A stretch of DNA of 64,000 nt from Ancylobacter novellus DSM 506 (GCF_000092925.1 NC_014217.1:124001-188000), one strand, 5' to 3'. Counted from the stretch's first letter, positions 26,264-35,330 are shown. The notes: generated from the letters alone by a model not told the origin. Numbers and translations are program-made.

Positions 26264-26279
26264 GCGGGCGCCCCTCCGG

Positions 26280-27305
26280 TCAGGACCCGCGAGGCCCGAG
26301 GGCCTGCAATTCGGCGAAGAGCGCGGCGGGGACGGCGATGCCGTTGGTGCGGCTGCGCTCGCGTGCCTGATAGCGCCGCTCCGAGGGCAGGCGCACGCCG
26401 GGCTGCGCCTTGGCGAGGGCGAAGAGCTCGTCGGCATCGGCGAGCCGCGAGGACAGGTTCCCCGTGCCGAACACGGCCGGGTCGATGGCGATGAAGAGCT
26501 CGCCGCCGAGCGGCGGGCCGCCATCGCCGTTCTCCACCGCCTTGGATTGCCGGCTGGTGAGGTCGCCGATCAGCGGGCCGGCGATCAACTCCACCATCAT
26601 GGACAGCGCCGAGCCCTTGTGGCCGCCGAAGGGCAGCAGCGCGCCGGCGAGCGCGGCCGCGGGATCGGTGGTCGGCGCGCCGTCCGGCCCGACCGCCCAG
26701 CCGGGCGGGATTTTTTCGCCCCCGCGGCGCTTCAGCTCGATCTCGCCGCGCGCGGCGGCGCTGGTGGCGAAGTCGAAGATGAAGGGGCGACCCGAAGGCC
26801 CCGGCCAGCCGAAGGCAAAGGGATTGGTGCCGAGCAGTGGCGTCGTGCCGCCGGCCGGGGCGACGCAGCACTGGCCGACGGTGAAGCACCAGGCGGCGAG
26901 CCCGGCCTCCACCGCCGGCTCGATGTCGGCCCAGAGCGCGGAGAAATGGTAGCAGTCATGGATGGCGAGCGCAGCGATGCCGATCTCTTTCGCCGCCGCG
27001 ATCAGCGCCGGCACGCCGGTCTCGACCGCCAGCGGGGCGAAGCCGTGTTTCGCATCGACGCGCAGCACCGCCGGCGTCGCCCTGGCCAGCGCCGGTAGCG
27101 CGTGGCGCTCCGCCTTGCCGCTGCGCACCGAGGCGACATAGCCGATCAGCCGGTAGAGCCCGTGCGAGTGGCACTCGTCCGCCTCCGCCCGCGTGATCGA
27201 GCGGGCGATGGCCTGCGCATGCTCTTCGCCGAGCCCGGCGGCGACCAGCGTGTCGCGGCAGAGCACATGCACCTCGGCGAGGCTAAGGCGGACGGGCTCG
27301 TCCAC
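26280..27305 (-). CDS. Ldh-family imine reductase (pyrroline/piperideine-2-carboxylate type)
   Basis: A 341-residue NAD(P)H oxidoreductase of the malate/L-lactate dehydrogenase-2 family. Motifs: ADECHSHGLYRLIGYVASV (catalytic His region), AIHDCYHFSALW and GTNPFAFGWPG, with GGHKGSALSMMVELIAGPL near the C-terminus. In hydroxyproline clusters such enzymes reduce pyrroline-2-carboxylate, the product of 3-hydroxyproline dehydratases, to L-proline. The start is taken as GTG at 27305, two bases after the upstream stop and spaced correctly from AGGA; an ATG at 27362 would overlap the upstream gene by 55 bp. Last gene of the hydroxyproline cluster. Confidence 0.88.
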   Translation of the reverse strand: MDEPVRLSLAEVHVLCRDTLVAAGLGEEHAQAIARSITRAEADECHSHGLYRLIGYVASVRSGKAERHALPALARATPAVLRVDAKHGFAPLAVETGVPALIAAAKEIGIAALAIHDCYHFSALWADIEPAVEAGLAAWCFTVGQCCVAPAGGTTPLLGTNPFAFGWPGPSGRPFIFDFATSAAARGEIELKRRGGEKIPPGWAVGPDGAPTTDPAAALAGALLPFGGHKGSALSMMVELIAGPLIGDLTSRQSKAVENGDGGPPLGGELFIAIDPAVFGTGNLSSRLADADELFALAKAQPGVRLPSERRYQARERSRTNGIAVPAALFAELQALGPRGS

Positions 27306-27307
27306 CG

Positions 27308-28345
27308 TCAGTCCTGCTTCCAGACGGGCCACGTATCCGACAGACGATAGCCGGTTTGCCACGGGTCGTCAGGATCGACCATGAGCTGCGCGGTGTGGGT
27401 GATGAAGGCGCGGCCCATGATCGAGGGCACGATGGCCGGCCGCCCGCCGATGCTGGTCTCGGCCTCGACGCGGCAGTCGAAGCGCGAGCCGATGATGGAG
27501 CGGCCGACGAAGGCGTCGCCGACCTTCAATATGCCCTTGGCGTGCAGCACCGCCATGCGGGCCGAGCAGCCGGTGCCGCACGGCGAGCGGTCGATCTTGC
27601 CGGGGCGGATGGCCACCGCATTGGCGCCGGAGGGCGTGCCGTTATCGTCGGTCAGCGGCGCGGCGAACTGGCAGAAGGAGATGTGCGACCAGTCCTTGTT
27701 GGTCGGATGCTGGAAGCCGAGCTGCTGGTTCGCCGCCTTGACGATCTTCATGCCGAGATCGGCGAAGTCCTTGGCCTCGTCCGGCTTGATCGAGAAGCCC
27801 AGCGCATGGGCATCGACGATGCAGAAGCTGTCGCCGCCATAGGCGGTGTCGACGGTCAGCGTACCGTAGCCCTCCAGCTCCAATTTCGCGTCGAGCTTGT
27901 CGGCGAAGGAGGGGTGGTTCTTCACTCGGATGCGCTCGGCCTTGCCGTTCTTGCAGTAAGCCGTGGCCTCGATCAGCCCGCCCGGCGCCTCCAGCACCAT
28001 GTGCGTCTCGGGCTCGACCATCGGCACGATGCCCGTGTCGAGCAGCACTGTGGAGACGCAGATCGAGTTGGAGCCGGACATGGGCGGGGTGTCCTCCGGT
28101 TCCATGATGATCCAGGCGGCGACGGCCTCCTTGTTCTTCGGCGGCACCAGCAGGTTCACATGGCGGAACACGCCACCGCGCGGTTCTTGCAGCACGAAGT
28201 TCCGCAGCGTGTTGTCGCTCGCGACGAAGCGCGACTGCGCCCAGACCGTCTCGCCCGGAGGCGGCGCGACGCCGCCGACGATGACGTCGCCGACCTCCCC
28301 CTCAGCGTGGCAGCCGACGACATGGATGACCTTGGATGAGCGCAT
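27308..28345 (-). CDS. proline racemase-family enzyme, Ser/Cys type (hydroxyproline dehydratase or epimerase)
   Basis: A 345-residue two-domain protein of the proline racemase superfamily. The first general acid/base Cys is replaced by Ser ([12 protein letters not shown]) while the second Cys is kept ([12 protein letters not shown]). A neighbouring paralogue keeps both. Loss of one Cys is seen in trans-3-hydroxy-L-proline dehydratases and in some 4-hydroxyproline epimerases. The imine reductase gene directly downstream (2-nt gap) favours 3-hydroxyproline dehydratase, whose product needs that reductase. Known: superfamily and residue logic. Inferred: the exact reaction. Confidence 0.85.
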   Translation of the reverse strand: MRSSKVIHVVGCHAEGEVGDVIVGGVAPPPGETVWAQSRFVASDNTLRNFVLQEPRGGVFRHVNLLVPPKNKEAVAAWIIMEPEDTPPMSGSNSICVSTVLLDTGIVPMVEPETHMVLEAPGGLIEATAYCKNGKAERIRVKNHPSFADKLDAKLELEGYGTLTVDTAYGGDSFCIVDAHALGFSIKPDEAKDFADLGMKIVKAANQQLGFQHPTNKDWSHISFCQFAAPLTDDNGTPSGANAVAIRPGKIDRSPCGTGCSARMAVLHAKGILKVGDAFVGRSIIGSRFDCRVEAETSIGGRPAIVPSIMGRAFITHTAQLMVDPDDPWQTGYRLSDTWPVWKQD

Positions 28346-28382
28346 GGGGGAACCTCTTCGTGCATGCCATCCGCCTTATCGC

Positions 28383-28470
28383 CGTCATGGCCGGGCTTGT
28401 CCCGGCCATCCACGTCTTCTGCTGCGGAGGAAGAAAGGCGTGGATCCCCGGGCCAAGCCCGGGGATGACG
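28383..28470. repeat. intergenic palindromic element, family A copy 1
   Basis: Terminal CGTCAT/ATGACG inverted repeats enclose two hairpins: ATGGCCGGG-CTTGT-CCCGGCCAT (28387-28409) and ATCCCCGGG-CCAAG-CCCGGGGAT (28444-28466), with CCACG/CGTGG between. A similar element lies at 31988-32075. It fills most of the gap between the Ser/Cys racemase-family gene and the enolase-superfamily gene and contains no coding sequence. Confidence 0.9.
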
Positions 28471-28481
28471 TCGTTGGGTGT

Positions 28482-29585
28482 TCAGCCGATCACCACCACC
28501 GGCTCACCCAGCACCTCGAAGATAGGCTCGATGCCGAGCCCCGGCGCGTCGGAGGCAGTCATGAAGCCGTTGACGCGCTTCGGCGCACCCTTGGCGATGT
28601 CCACCGTGCCGTAGCTGTTGAAGTCGGTGGCGGAGAAGGAGAACTCCTCCGGCGTCGAGCGGGCGAGATGGGCGATGGTCGCGGTGACGATGTCGCCGCC
28701 CCAGGTGTCCTCGATGGTCATCGGCGTGCCGGAGGCGACGCAGATGTCGCGCATCAGCCGCGCCTTGGTCAGGCCGCCGACCTTGGAGATCTTCAGGTTG
28801 ATGATGTCCATGGCGTCGTCGGCGAGCGCCTTCATCAGCGTGCCGACGCCGTCGATCACCTCGTCGAGCACGAAGGGGCGGGCGGTGCGGGCGCGCACCG
28901 AGAGGCACTCCTCATAGGTCGGGCAGGGCTGCTCGATATAGACGTCGAGGTCGCCGACCTCCGCCGCGATGCGCGCCGCCTCCGCCCGCGTCCAGCCTGT
29001 GTTGGCGTCGGCGACGAGAGTGTCGGTCGCATCGAGAATCTCGCGGGTGACGCGGATGCGGTCGATGTCCTGATCGGCGTCGCCGCCGACCTTGAGCTGG
29101 AACTTGGTGTAGCCCTCGGCCTTGTAGCCGGCGATCTTCCTGGCCATCGCCTCCGGCGCTTCCTGCGAGATAGCGCGGTAGAGCGCGACCTTTTCCTGCG
29201 CCGCGCCGCCGAGCAGCTTGTAGACCGGCAGGCCGGACACCTTGCCGAGGATGTCCCAGCAGGCGATGTCGATCGGCGCCTTCACGTAGGGATGGCCGCG
29301 CAGCACCGAATCCATGTGGCGGTTCAGCACGTTGAGGTCGGTCGGGTCGAGGCCGATGACCTTGGGGCCGATCTCCTCGAGGCCCGCGCGCACGCCGTGC
29401 GCATAGGCGGGCAGATAGGCCGAGCCGAGCGGGCAGCATTCGGCATAGCCGGTGATGCCGGCATCGGTCTCCACCGCGACGACGGTGGAATCGAACACCT
29501 CGACGAAATTGCCGTTCGACCAGTTGTAGCGGCCTTCCTTGAGCGGCAGGCCGACCTTCCACGCCTTAATGCCGGTGATCTTCAT
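28482..29585 (-). CDS. enolase-superfamily (MLE/MR) enzyme, probable cis-3-hydroxyproline dehydratase
   Basis: A 367-residue member of the mandelate racemase/muconate lactonizing group. The barrel carries the first catalytic Lys in KFQLKVGG, metal ligands in [21 protein letters not shown] and FVLDEVIDG, and the second Lys in [12 protein letters not shown]. The N-terminal lid contains [20 protein letters not shown]. The hydroxyproline setting suggests cis-3-hydroxy-L-proline dehydratase; hydroxyproline-betaine 2-epimerase is the main alternative in this family. The start at 29585 has GGAGGG upstream; in-frame codons further up read through the repeat element at 29625-29671. Confidence 0.82.
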
Positions 29586-29624
29586 GTGAGGCCCTCCTGC
29601 TGCCGTTCGTGTTGCATTACTCGC

Positions 29625-29671
29625 CCTCATCCTGAGGTGCCCGGCCATGAGCCGGGCACCTCAGGATGAGG
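29625..29671. repeat. intergenic palindromic element, family B, perfect hairpin
   Basis: A perfect 21-bp inverted repeat, CCTCATCCTGAGGTGCCCGG onward (29625-29645) against its complement (29651-29671), with a 5-nt loop. The same terminal sequence bounds the larger element at 35225-35330. Elements starting with this sequence are common between genes in Rhizobiales. It lies between the epimerase and the enolase-superfamily gene and could also act as a transcript stabiliser or attenuator. Confidence 0.92.
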
Positions 29672-29691
29672 TTGCGCGCGAAGCGCAAGGT

Positions 29692-30693
29692 TCAGACCAC
29701 CACGAAGCCGTGCGCGAAGGGGTCACGGTCGTCGATGAAGATGGTGTTGTAGCCGGTCATGCGGGCCCAGCCGCCGATGGACGGGATGATGGCGTCGACA
29801 TTGCCGACGCGCGCGGTCGCCTCGACCCGGCCCTTGAACAGCGAGCCGATGATGCTCTCGTGGACGAAGTCGTCGCCGACCTTGAGCTTGCCGTTGGCGG
29901 CCCAATGGGCGATGCGCGCCGAGGTGCCGGTGCCGCAGGGCGAGCGGTCGATCGCCTTGTCGCCGTAGAACACCGCGTTGCGCGCATGCGCCTCGGCGTG
30001 CTTCGGCGCGCCGGTCCAGAGGATGTGCGACAGGCCGCGTATCTCCGGCTTCTCCGGGTGCACGAACTCGTATTTCGCGTTCAGCGCCTTGCGCAGCGCG
30101 CCGCTCATACCGATGAGCTCGCCGGCGGTGAAGTCGGCCATGTCGCGGAAATGCTCCTGCGGCTCGACGATGGCGTAGAAATTCCCGCCATAGGCGACGT
30201 CGACCATGACTTCGCCCAGGCCCGGACATTCGGCGGTGAGGCCGCGCGCATAGAGGAAGGCGGGCACGTTGGTGATGCGCACCTCCTCCACATACTGGCC
30301 TTCCTGCCGGTATTCGGCCTTCACCACGCCGGCCGGCGTGTCGAGCATGAGCACGCCCGGAATCTTCGGCGTGACGAGGCCGTGCTCGATGGCCATGGTC
30401 ACCGTGCCGATGGTGCCGTGCCCGCACATGGGCAGGCAGCCGGAGGTCTCGATGAACAGGATGGCGACGTCGCAATCTGGCCGGGTCGGCGGATAGAGGA
30501 TCGAGCCGGACATCATGTCGTGGCCGCGCGGCTCGAACATGAGGCCGGTGCGGATCCAGTCATATTCGGCGAGGAAGTGGGCGCGCTTCTCGATCATGTT
30601 CGCGCCCTGGAGGTTCGGCCCGCCGCCGGCCACCAGCCGCACGGGGTTGCCGCAGGTGTGGCCGTCTATGCAGAAGAAGCTGTGTCGCGCCAT
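29692..30693 (-). CDS. 4-hydroxyproline 2-epimerase
   Basis: A 333-residue proline racemase-family enzyme with both catalytic cysteines, in SGCLPMCGHGTIGTV and [17 protein letters not shown]-terminal FFCIDGHTCGNPVRLVAGGG is typical of hydroxyproline epimerases, which interconvert trans-4-hydroxy-L-proline and cis-4-hydroxy-D-proline in the cytoplasm. The dehydrogenase gene next to it would oxidise the D-isomer, which supports this over proline racemase. I chose the ATG at 30693; a GTG nine bases earlier is in frame. It lies 12 bp after the dehydrogenase stop, in the same operon. Confidence 0.92.
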   Translation of the reverse strand: MARHSFFCIDGHTCGNPVRLVAGGGPNLQGANMIEKRAHFLAEYDWIRTGLMFEPRGHDMMSGSILYPPTRPDCDVAILFIETSGCLPMCGHGTIGTVTMAIEHGLVTPKIPGVLMLDTPAGVVKAEYRQEGQYVEEVRITNVPAFLYARGLTAECPGLGEVMVDVAYGGNFYAIVEPQEHFRDMADFTAGELIGMSGALRKALNAKYEFVHPEKPEIRGLSHILWTGAPKHAEAHARNAVFYGDKAIDRSPCGTGTSARIAHWAANGKLKVGDDFVHESIIGSLFKGRVEATARVGNVDAIIPSIGGWARMTGYNTIFIDDRDPFAHGFVVV

Positions 30694-30705
30694 GGAGGTC
30701 ACTCG

Positions 30706-31959
30706 TCAGAAGCGGTCGGGACGGAAGGGGTCGAGGGTGATGGACGGCGTGCGCCCGGCCACCATGTCGGCGACCAGGCGCCCGGTCGCCGCGCTCTGGG
30801 TCAGGCCGAGATGGCCGTGGCCGAAGGCATAAAGGACACGGTTCGACGCGCGGGACGTGCCGATGACCGGCAGGCTGTCGGGCAGCGAGGGGCGGAAGCC
30901 CATCCACTGCGTGCCGCCTTCGGTGTTCAGGCCGGGGAGGAAGGCGGCGGCTTTCCTGAGCATCACCTCGGAGCGCCTGAAGTTCGGCGCCGCTTTCAAT
31001 CCGCCGAGTTCCACCGCACCGCCGACGCGGATGCCGGTGGAGAGCGGCGTGACCACGAAGCCGTGGCCGCCGAAGGTGAGCTGGCGGTGCAAAGCGAAGG
31101 CGCCGGGCGGCAGCGTGGTGTTGTAGCCGCGCTCGGTCTCCAGCGGGATGGCGTCGCCGAGTTCGCGCGCCAGCGGGCGCGACCAGGCGCCGCCGGCGAG
31201 AATTGCGCGCCCGACGGCGAGCTGCGAGCCGTCTGCGAGGCGCAGGCGCACGCCGCTCTCCGCCGGCTCGACCGCCTTCACCTCGCCATGGGTGATTGCC
31301 GCGCCGCGCGCCATCACCGCCTGGAACAGCGCGAGGGCGAAATGATGGGGATCGTCCACCGTCTGCCAGCGCGGCGTGAAGGTGCCGGCGACGAAACGCG
31401 GGGCGACGCCGGGCTGCAGTTCTGCCAGACGAGAACCCCGCACGTGCTCGAACTCGACGCCTTCCTTCGCACGCGCGTCCCAGCCGGGCTGGGAGGCGGC
31501 AAGCTCGGCTTCGCTCTCATAGAGCTGGAGGTTGCCGTCGCGGCGGACATGCGAGGAGAGCCCGGCGGCGGCGACCATGCTCTCCATCGCCTGGGCGGCG
31601 AAGCGCATCAGGCTGCCCTGCGCCACCAGCGAATGGCGGTAGCGGTCGGGCAGGCTGGCGCGCCAGAAGCGGATCAGCCAGGGCGTGATCTGCGGCAGGT
31701 AGCGCGGCGGGATGGAGAGCGGCCCGAGCGGGTCGAACAGCCATTTCGGCGCCTTGAGCAGCATGCCGGGCGAGGCGAGGGGCAAGATGTCGGTGAAGGC
31801 GAAGGCCCCGGCATTGCCGAAGCTCGCCCCCTCCGCCACGCCGCCGCGCTCGACGAGCCGCACGCGGTGGCCCTCGCCGAGCAGGTGGAAGGCGCAGGCG
31901 AGCCCGACGATGCCGGCGCCGATGACGGCGATCTCACCTGAGTCAGCCCTGTCGCTCAT
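30706..31959 (-). CDS. FAD-dependent D-amino-acid (cis-4-hydroxy-D-proline) dehydrogenase
   Basis: A 417-residue DadA-like flavoprotein. The N-terminal Rossmann motif is IAVIGAGIVGLACAFHLLGE, with VRLVERGGVAEGASFGNAGA for FAD binding. The substrate domain holds PLETERGYNTTLPPG and the FAD-proximal C-terminus GHGHLGLTQSAATGRLVADM. In this cluster it would oxidise cis-4-hydroxy-D-proline to the cyclic imine 1-pyrroline-4-hydroxy-2-carboxylate, passing electrons to the respiratory chain. The start is ATG 31959; a GTG at 31977 is possible and neither has a strong SD. An intergenic repeat lies just upstream. Confidence 0.9.
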   Translation of the reverse strand: MSDRADSGEIAVIGAGIVGLACAFHLLGEGHRVRLVERGGVAEGASFGNAGAFAFTDILPLASPGMLLKAPKWLFDPLGPLSIPPRYLPQITPWLIRFWRASLPDRYRHSLVAQGSLMRFAAQAMESMVAAAGLSSHVRRDGNLQLYESEAELAASQPGWDARAKEGVEFEHVRGSRLAELQPGVAPRFVAGTFTPRWQTVDDPHHFALALFQAVMARGAAITHGEVKAVEPAESGVRLRLADGSQLAVGRAILAGGAWSRPLARELGDAIPLETERGYNTTLPPGAFALHRQLTFGGHGFVVTPLSTGIRVGGAVELGGLKAAPNFRRSEVMLRKAAAFLPGLNTEGGTQWMGFRPSLPDSLPVIGTSRASNRVLYAFGHGHLGLTQSAATGRLVADMVAGRTPSITLDPFRPDRF

Positions 31960-31987
31960 GTTCTTATGCTCAGGCACATATCAATGC

Positions 31988-32075
31988 CCTCATGGCCGGG
32001 CTTGACCCGGCCATCCAGACGTCAGGGCCGGGGCTCCCGGTCCCCTGGGTCCCCGGGTCAAGCCTGGGGATGAGG
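31988..32075. repeat. intergenic palindromic element, family A copy 2
   Basis: CCTCAT/ATGAGG terminal repeats enclose ATGGCCGGG-CTTGA-CCCGGCCAT (31992-32014) and an imperfect CCCCGGGTCAAGCCTGGGG hairpin. It is related to the element at 28383-28470, with a more diverged second hairpin. It fills the gap between the dehydrogenase and DapA-type genes. Confidence 0.88.
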
Positions 32076-32097
32076 ACCGTTCCTGTGGGTTGGTCGA

Positions 32098-32994
32098 TCA
32101 CGCCGCCTTGGCCAGCGCCGGGCGGGTGGCGAGGGCCTCGGCGACGATCTTCTCGACCTTGGCGCGCTGCTCGCCTTCCAGCATCAGGCGCGGCGAGCGC
32201 ACGCGCTCGGTCGTGCCGGTGACCAGCGCCTCGACCAGCTTGAGGTTCTGCACAAGGTAGGTGGACACGTCGAGGTCGAGCAGCGGGCGGAACCAGCGGT
32301 AGATCGCCAGCGCCTCGTCATAGCGCTTGGCCTTCATCAGCTTGTAGATCGCCACCGTCTCGTGCGGGAAGGCGACGACGAGGCCGGCGACCCAGCCGAC
32401 CGCGCCCACCGCCAGCGCCTCATAGGCGAGGTTGTCGACGCCGGTGAACACATCGTAGCGGTCGCCGAAGGCGTTGAAGATGTCGATGGTGCGGCGGATG
32501 TCGTCGGAGGATTCCTTCACCGCGACGAAGCGCTTGTCCTTGGCGAGCTCGGCCATGATCTCGACGGTGACGTCGACCCGGTAGGCGAGGCGGTTGGAGT
32601 AGATCATCACCGGCAGGTCGGCCGCCTGCGCCACCGCGGAGAGCGCCGCCACCGTCTCCTTCGGGTTGGTGTGGTAGACGAGGCTCGGCACCGTCATCAG
32701 GCCGTCGGCGCCGGCGGCCGCGGCACGCTTGGCCAGCGAAGCGCAGTCGCGGGTGGACGAGTCGGCGATGGTCATCAGCACCGGCTTCTTGCCGGCGACG
32801 GACTTCGCGGTCTTCAGCACGGCGAGGCGCTCGTCATGCGAGAGCATCGGGCCTTCTCCGAGCGAGCCGTTGACGATCAGGCCGTCGACGCCCGCCTCGA
32901 TCTGGAAGGCGAAGCTCTTCTCCATCTCCTTGTGGTCGAGGCTGTCATCCTCGTTGAACTTGGCGGTGACGGCCGGATAGATGCCCTGCCACAT
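32098..32994 (-). CDS. DapA-family lyase, probable 1-pyrroline-4-hydroxy-2-carboxylate deaminase
   Basis: A 298-residue class I aldolase-fold protein. The Schiff-base Lys is in KRFVAVKESSDD and the catalytic Tyr in PVMIYSNRLAYRV. The usual GTTGE motif is replaced by VNGSLGEGPMLS, as in other non-DapA members. In bacterial hydroxyproline clusters this family deaminates 1-pyrroline-4-hydroxy-2-carboxylate to alpha-ketoglutarate semialdehyde. The dehydrogenase that finishes the route is not in the window. AGGAG precedes the ATG. It sits between the importer genes and the D-hydroxyproline dehydrogenase. Confidence 0.88.
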   Translation of the reverse strand: MWQGIYPAVTAKFNEDDSLDHKEMEKSFAFQIEAGVDGLIVNGSLGEGPMLSHDERLAVLKTAKSVAGKKPVLMTIADSSTRDCASLAKRAAAAGADGLMTVPSLVYHTNPKETVAALSAVAQAADLPVMIYSNRLAYRVDVTVEIMAELAKDKRFVAVKESSDDIRRTIDIFNAFGDRYDVFTGVDNLAYEALAVGAVGWVAGLVVAFPHETVAIYKLMKAKRYDEALAIYRWFRPLLDLDVSTYLVQNLKLVEALVTGTTERVRSPRLMLEGEQRAKVEKIVAEALATRPALAKAA

Positions 32995-33030
32995 GGTCTG
33001 CTCCTGGGTCTTGTCTGCGATCGGGTGGGA

Positions 33031-33756
33031 TCAGAGGACGGATTTGAGGAAGGCGACGGTTTCCGGCTGCTGCGGATTGCCGATCACCTGCGAAGGCGGG
33101 CCGATCTCGTGGATTCGGCCCTTGTGGAAGAAGGCGACGCGGTCGGACACCTCGCGCGCGAAGGCGATCTCGTGAGTGACCACGATCATGGTCATGCCCT
33201 CCTTCGAGAGCAGGCGCATGGTGTCGAGCACCTCGCCGACGAGCTGCGGGTCGAGAGCCGAGGTGACTTCGTCGAACAGCATGTAGTCCGGCGACATGGC
33301 GAGCGCCCGGGCGATGGCCATGCGCTGCTGCTGGCCGCCGGAGAGCTTGGACGGATAGACGTTCAGCTTCTCGGCCAGGCCGACATGGGTGAGCTTCTCC
33401 ACCGCGACCGCCTGCGCCTCGGCCTTCGACTTGCCCAGCACCTTGCGCGGGGCGAGCATCACGTTCTCCAGCACGGTGAGGTGGGGGAAGGCGTTCCACT
33501 GCTGGAAGACGATGCCGATCTTGCGGCGCAGCTTGTTGAGGTCGGTGCCGCGGGCGTGGACATCGGTGCCGTCGACGAGGATGCGCCCCGAATTGATCGG
33601 CTCCAGCCCGTTGATGCACATGAGCAGGGTCGACTTGCCCGAGCCGGAGCCGCCGATGACGGAGACCACCTCGCCCTTCTCGACAGTCATGGTGACGCCC
33701 TTGATCACTTCGAGCGAACCGAAGGATTTGTGGACGTCGTCGATCAGAATGGACAT
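33031..33756 (-). CDS. polar amino-acid ABC transporter ATP-binding protein
   Basis: ATPase of the hydroxyproline-cluster importer, 241 residues. Walker A GGSGSGKST, signature [17 protein letters not shown], Walker [13 protein letters not shown] and switch His in VVTHEIAFAREVSD are intact. It is typical of the HisP/GlnQ group. It lies 9 bp after the second permease gene and is followed by the DapA-type deaminase gene. Uptake of hydroxyproline or its betaine is inferred from the linked enzymes. Confidence 0.95.
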   Translation of the reverse strand: MSILIDDVHKSFGSLEVIKGVTMTVEKGEVVSVIGGSGSGKSTLLMCINGLEPINSGRILVDGTDVHARGTDLNKLRRKIGIVFQQWNAFPHLTVLENVMLAPRKVLGKSKAEAQAVAVEKLTHVGLAEKLNVYPSKLSGGQQQRMAIARALAMSPDYMLFDEVTSALDPQLVGEVLDTMRLLSKEGMTMIVVTHEIAFAREVSDRVAFFHKGRIHEIGPPSQVIGNPQQPETVAFLKSVL

Positions 33757-33765
33757 GGGCTTTTC

Positions 33766-34431
33766 TCAGTCGTTCTCGCGCCAGCGCGCCTCGAGGCGGG
33801 CGCCGAGCCGGGCGATGGGGAAGCTCATCAGGAAGTAGATCAGGCCGGCGATTGACAGCACGAAGAGCGGCTCCTGGATGCGGGTGACGATCACCTGCGA
33901 GGAGCGCAGCAGTTCGACGACGCCGATCCACCAGACCATGGCGGTATCCTTCATCACGCCCAGCGTCAGGCCGATCCAGCTCGGCAAGGCGACGCGCAGC
34001 GCGATGGGGAAGACGATGTCGGTCAGGTCCTGCCGCCAGGTCATGCCCAGCGAGCGGGCGGCGCGGCGGGTGGTCGACGGCACGGCGAGGAAGCCCGAGC
34101 GTACGATCTCCGTGCAATAGGCCGACATGTAGAGCGCCAGCACCACGCAGCTCACCGTGAACGGCGCCCAGTTGATGCCGACGATGGTCTTGAACGAGTT
34201 GGCCAGCACCAGCTGGATCAGCAGCGGCACCGAGCGGAACACGTCGAGCACGGCGCCGATCGGGGCGTTGATCCACCAGGGCGAGATAGCGCGGATGACG
34301 CCGAACAGCACGCCGAGCAGCGTGCCGCCCAGCACCGCCCAGGCGGTGAGCGCGAGGGTGACGCCGGCGCCCTTGAGCATGAACCAGAGGTCGCCCAGCG
34401 AGAACGAGGTGTCGAGAAGCGAGGAGAACAT
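33766..34431 (-). CDS. polar amino-acid ABC transporter permease
   Basis: A 221-residue HisM/GlnP-type permease. Hydrophobic segments include GAGVTLALTAWAVLGGTLLG and LSIAGLIYFLMSFPIARLGA. The ATPase-contact loop has RRAARSLGMTWRQDLTDIVF. Together with the permease gene upstream (12-bp gap) it would form the heterodimeric membrane channel. The substrate is presumed to be hydroxyproline from context. Confidence 0.94.
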   Translation of the reverse strand: MFSSLLDTSFSLGDLWFMLKGAGVTLALTAWAVLGGTLLGVLFGVIRAISPWWINAPIGAVLDVFRSVPLLIQLVLANSFKTIVGINWAPFTVSCVVLALYMSAYCTEIVRSGFLAVPSTTRRAARSLGMTWRQDLTDIVFPIALRVALPSWIGLTLGVMKDTAMVWWIGVVELLRSSQVIVTRIQEPLFVLSIAGLIYFLMSFPIARLGARLEARWREND

Positions 34432-34443
34432 GCGCGGCCCTCC

Positions 34444-35106
34444 TCAGTAGCGGAACAGTCGCCACGCCATCAGGCGGGCCGACAGGGTGACGAGTTTGGC
34501 GAGCAGGTAGTAGATCACGGCCGCCAGGGCGAAATATTCGAAGGTGCGGAAGGAGCGGACGTTCAGCTCCTGGGTGACGCCGGTGAGGTCGTTGTTGAGG
34601 CCGACGATGACGCCGAGCGAGGTCATCAGGATGGCCCAGACCATCTGGTTGGTCATCGGATAGAACACGACGCGGAACATCTGCGGCATCACGATCAGCC
34701 GGAACGCCTGTATCTGGCCCATGCCGAGCGAACGGGCGGCGCGCACCTGCGTCGGCGGCACGGCGCGCAGGCCGCCACGGAAGGTTTCGGCGAGATAGCC
34801 GGCATTGTTGAAGGTGATGCCCGCCAGCAGCGCCGGGAAGCTGTCGAGATGGATGCCGAGCGAGCCGAGGCCGAAATAGGCCATGTAGATCTGGAACAGC
34901 GCCGGCGTGTTGCGGGCGAGCTCGACCCAGGTCGAGGCGAGCGCACGCAAGGCCCGGTACTGCGAGCCGCTTGCCACCGCCAGCAGCACGGCGAAGAACA
35001 CGCCGAGCAGCATGGAGAGCACGGCGATCTCCAGCGTCACCAGCGCCCCCCACAACATGTCGGGCAGGGCGCGGAAGGCCGGCAGCCAATGGAAGGTGTA
35101 GTGCAT
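34444..35106 (-). CDS. polar amino-acid ABC transporter permease
   Basis: A 220-residue HisQ-type permease. The first transmembrane segment is GALVTLEIAVLSMLLGVFFA and the cytoplasmic coupling motif is VRAARSLGMGQIQAFRLIVM. The start at 35106 (MHYTFHWLPAF) gives the family N-terminus; a longer in-frame reading to 35247 would run into the palindromic element and is rejected. The binding-protein gene lies 292 bp upstream across that repeat, so relative expression may be tuned by the repeat hairpins. Confidence 0.92.
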   Translation of the reverse strand: MHYTFHWLPAFRALPDMLWGALVTLEIAVLSMLLGVFFAVLLAVASGSQYRALRALASTWVELARNTPALFQIYMAYFGLGSLGIHLDSFPALLAGITFNNAGYLAETFRGGLRAVPPTQVRAARSLGMGQIQAFRLIVMPQMFRVVFYPMTNQMVWAILMTSLGVIVGLNNDLTGVTQELNVRSFRTFEYFALAAVIYYLLAKLVTLSARLMAWRLFRY

Positions 35107-35224
35107 GCCTTCGTCCGTCGCTTCGCGCGGCGCCACCCGATGGGCGGCCGGAAATCTGCGGGGCATCCTAGCAAATGTCAGCCGGAAGCCCCGGTGACAA
35201 AAGCAAGTCCCCACTCTGAGGAAC

Positions 35225-35330
35225 CTCATCCTGAGGTGCCCGGCCATGGGCCGGGCCTCGAAGGATGCTCATCCGGGTGCGCTGTAGCGAGCATCCTTCG
35301 AGGCTCGCTGTGCTCGCACCTCAGGATGAG
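35225..35330. repeat. intergenic palindromic element, family B, nested inverted repeats
   Basis: A 106-bp element bounded by CTCATCCTGAGGTG (35225-35238) and its exact complement (35317-35330). Inside, CCTCGAAGGATGCTC (35256-35270) and GAGCATCCTTCGAGG (35289-35303) form a perfect 15-bp stem with an 18-nt loop. It shares its termini with the hairpin at 29625-29671. It separates the binding-protein gene from the permease genes; the rest of 35107-35398 shows nothing else that I can support. Confidence 0.92.

Noticed and set aside
28383..35330. Palindromic elements as insertion sequences or CRISPR repeats
   Set aside because: They carry no transposase, are not regularly spaced and occur singly between genes.
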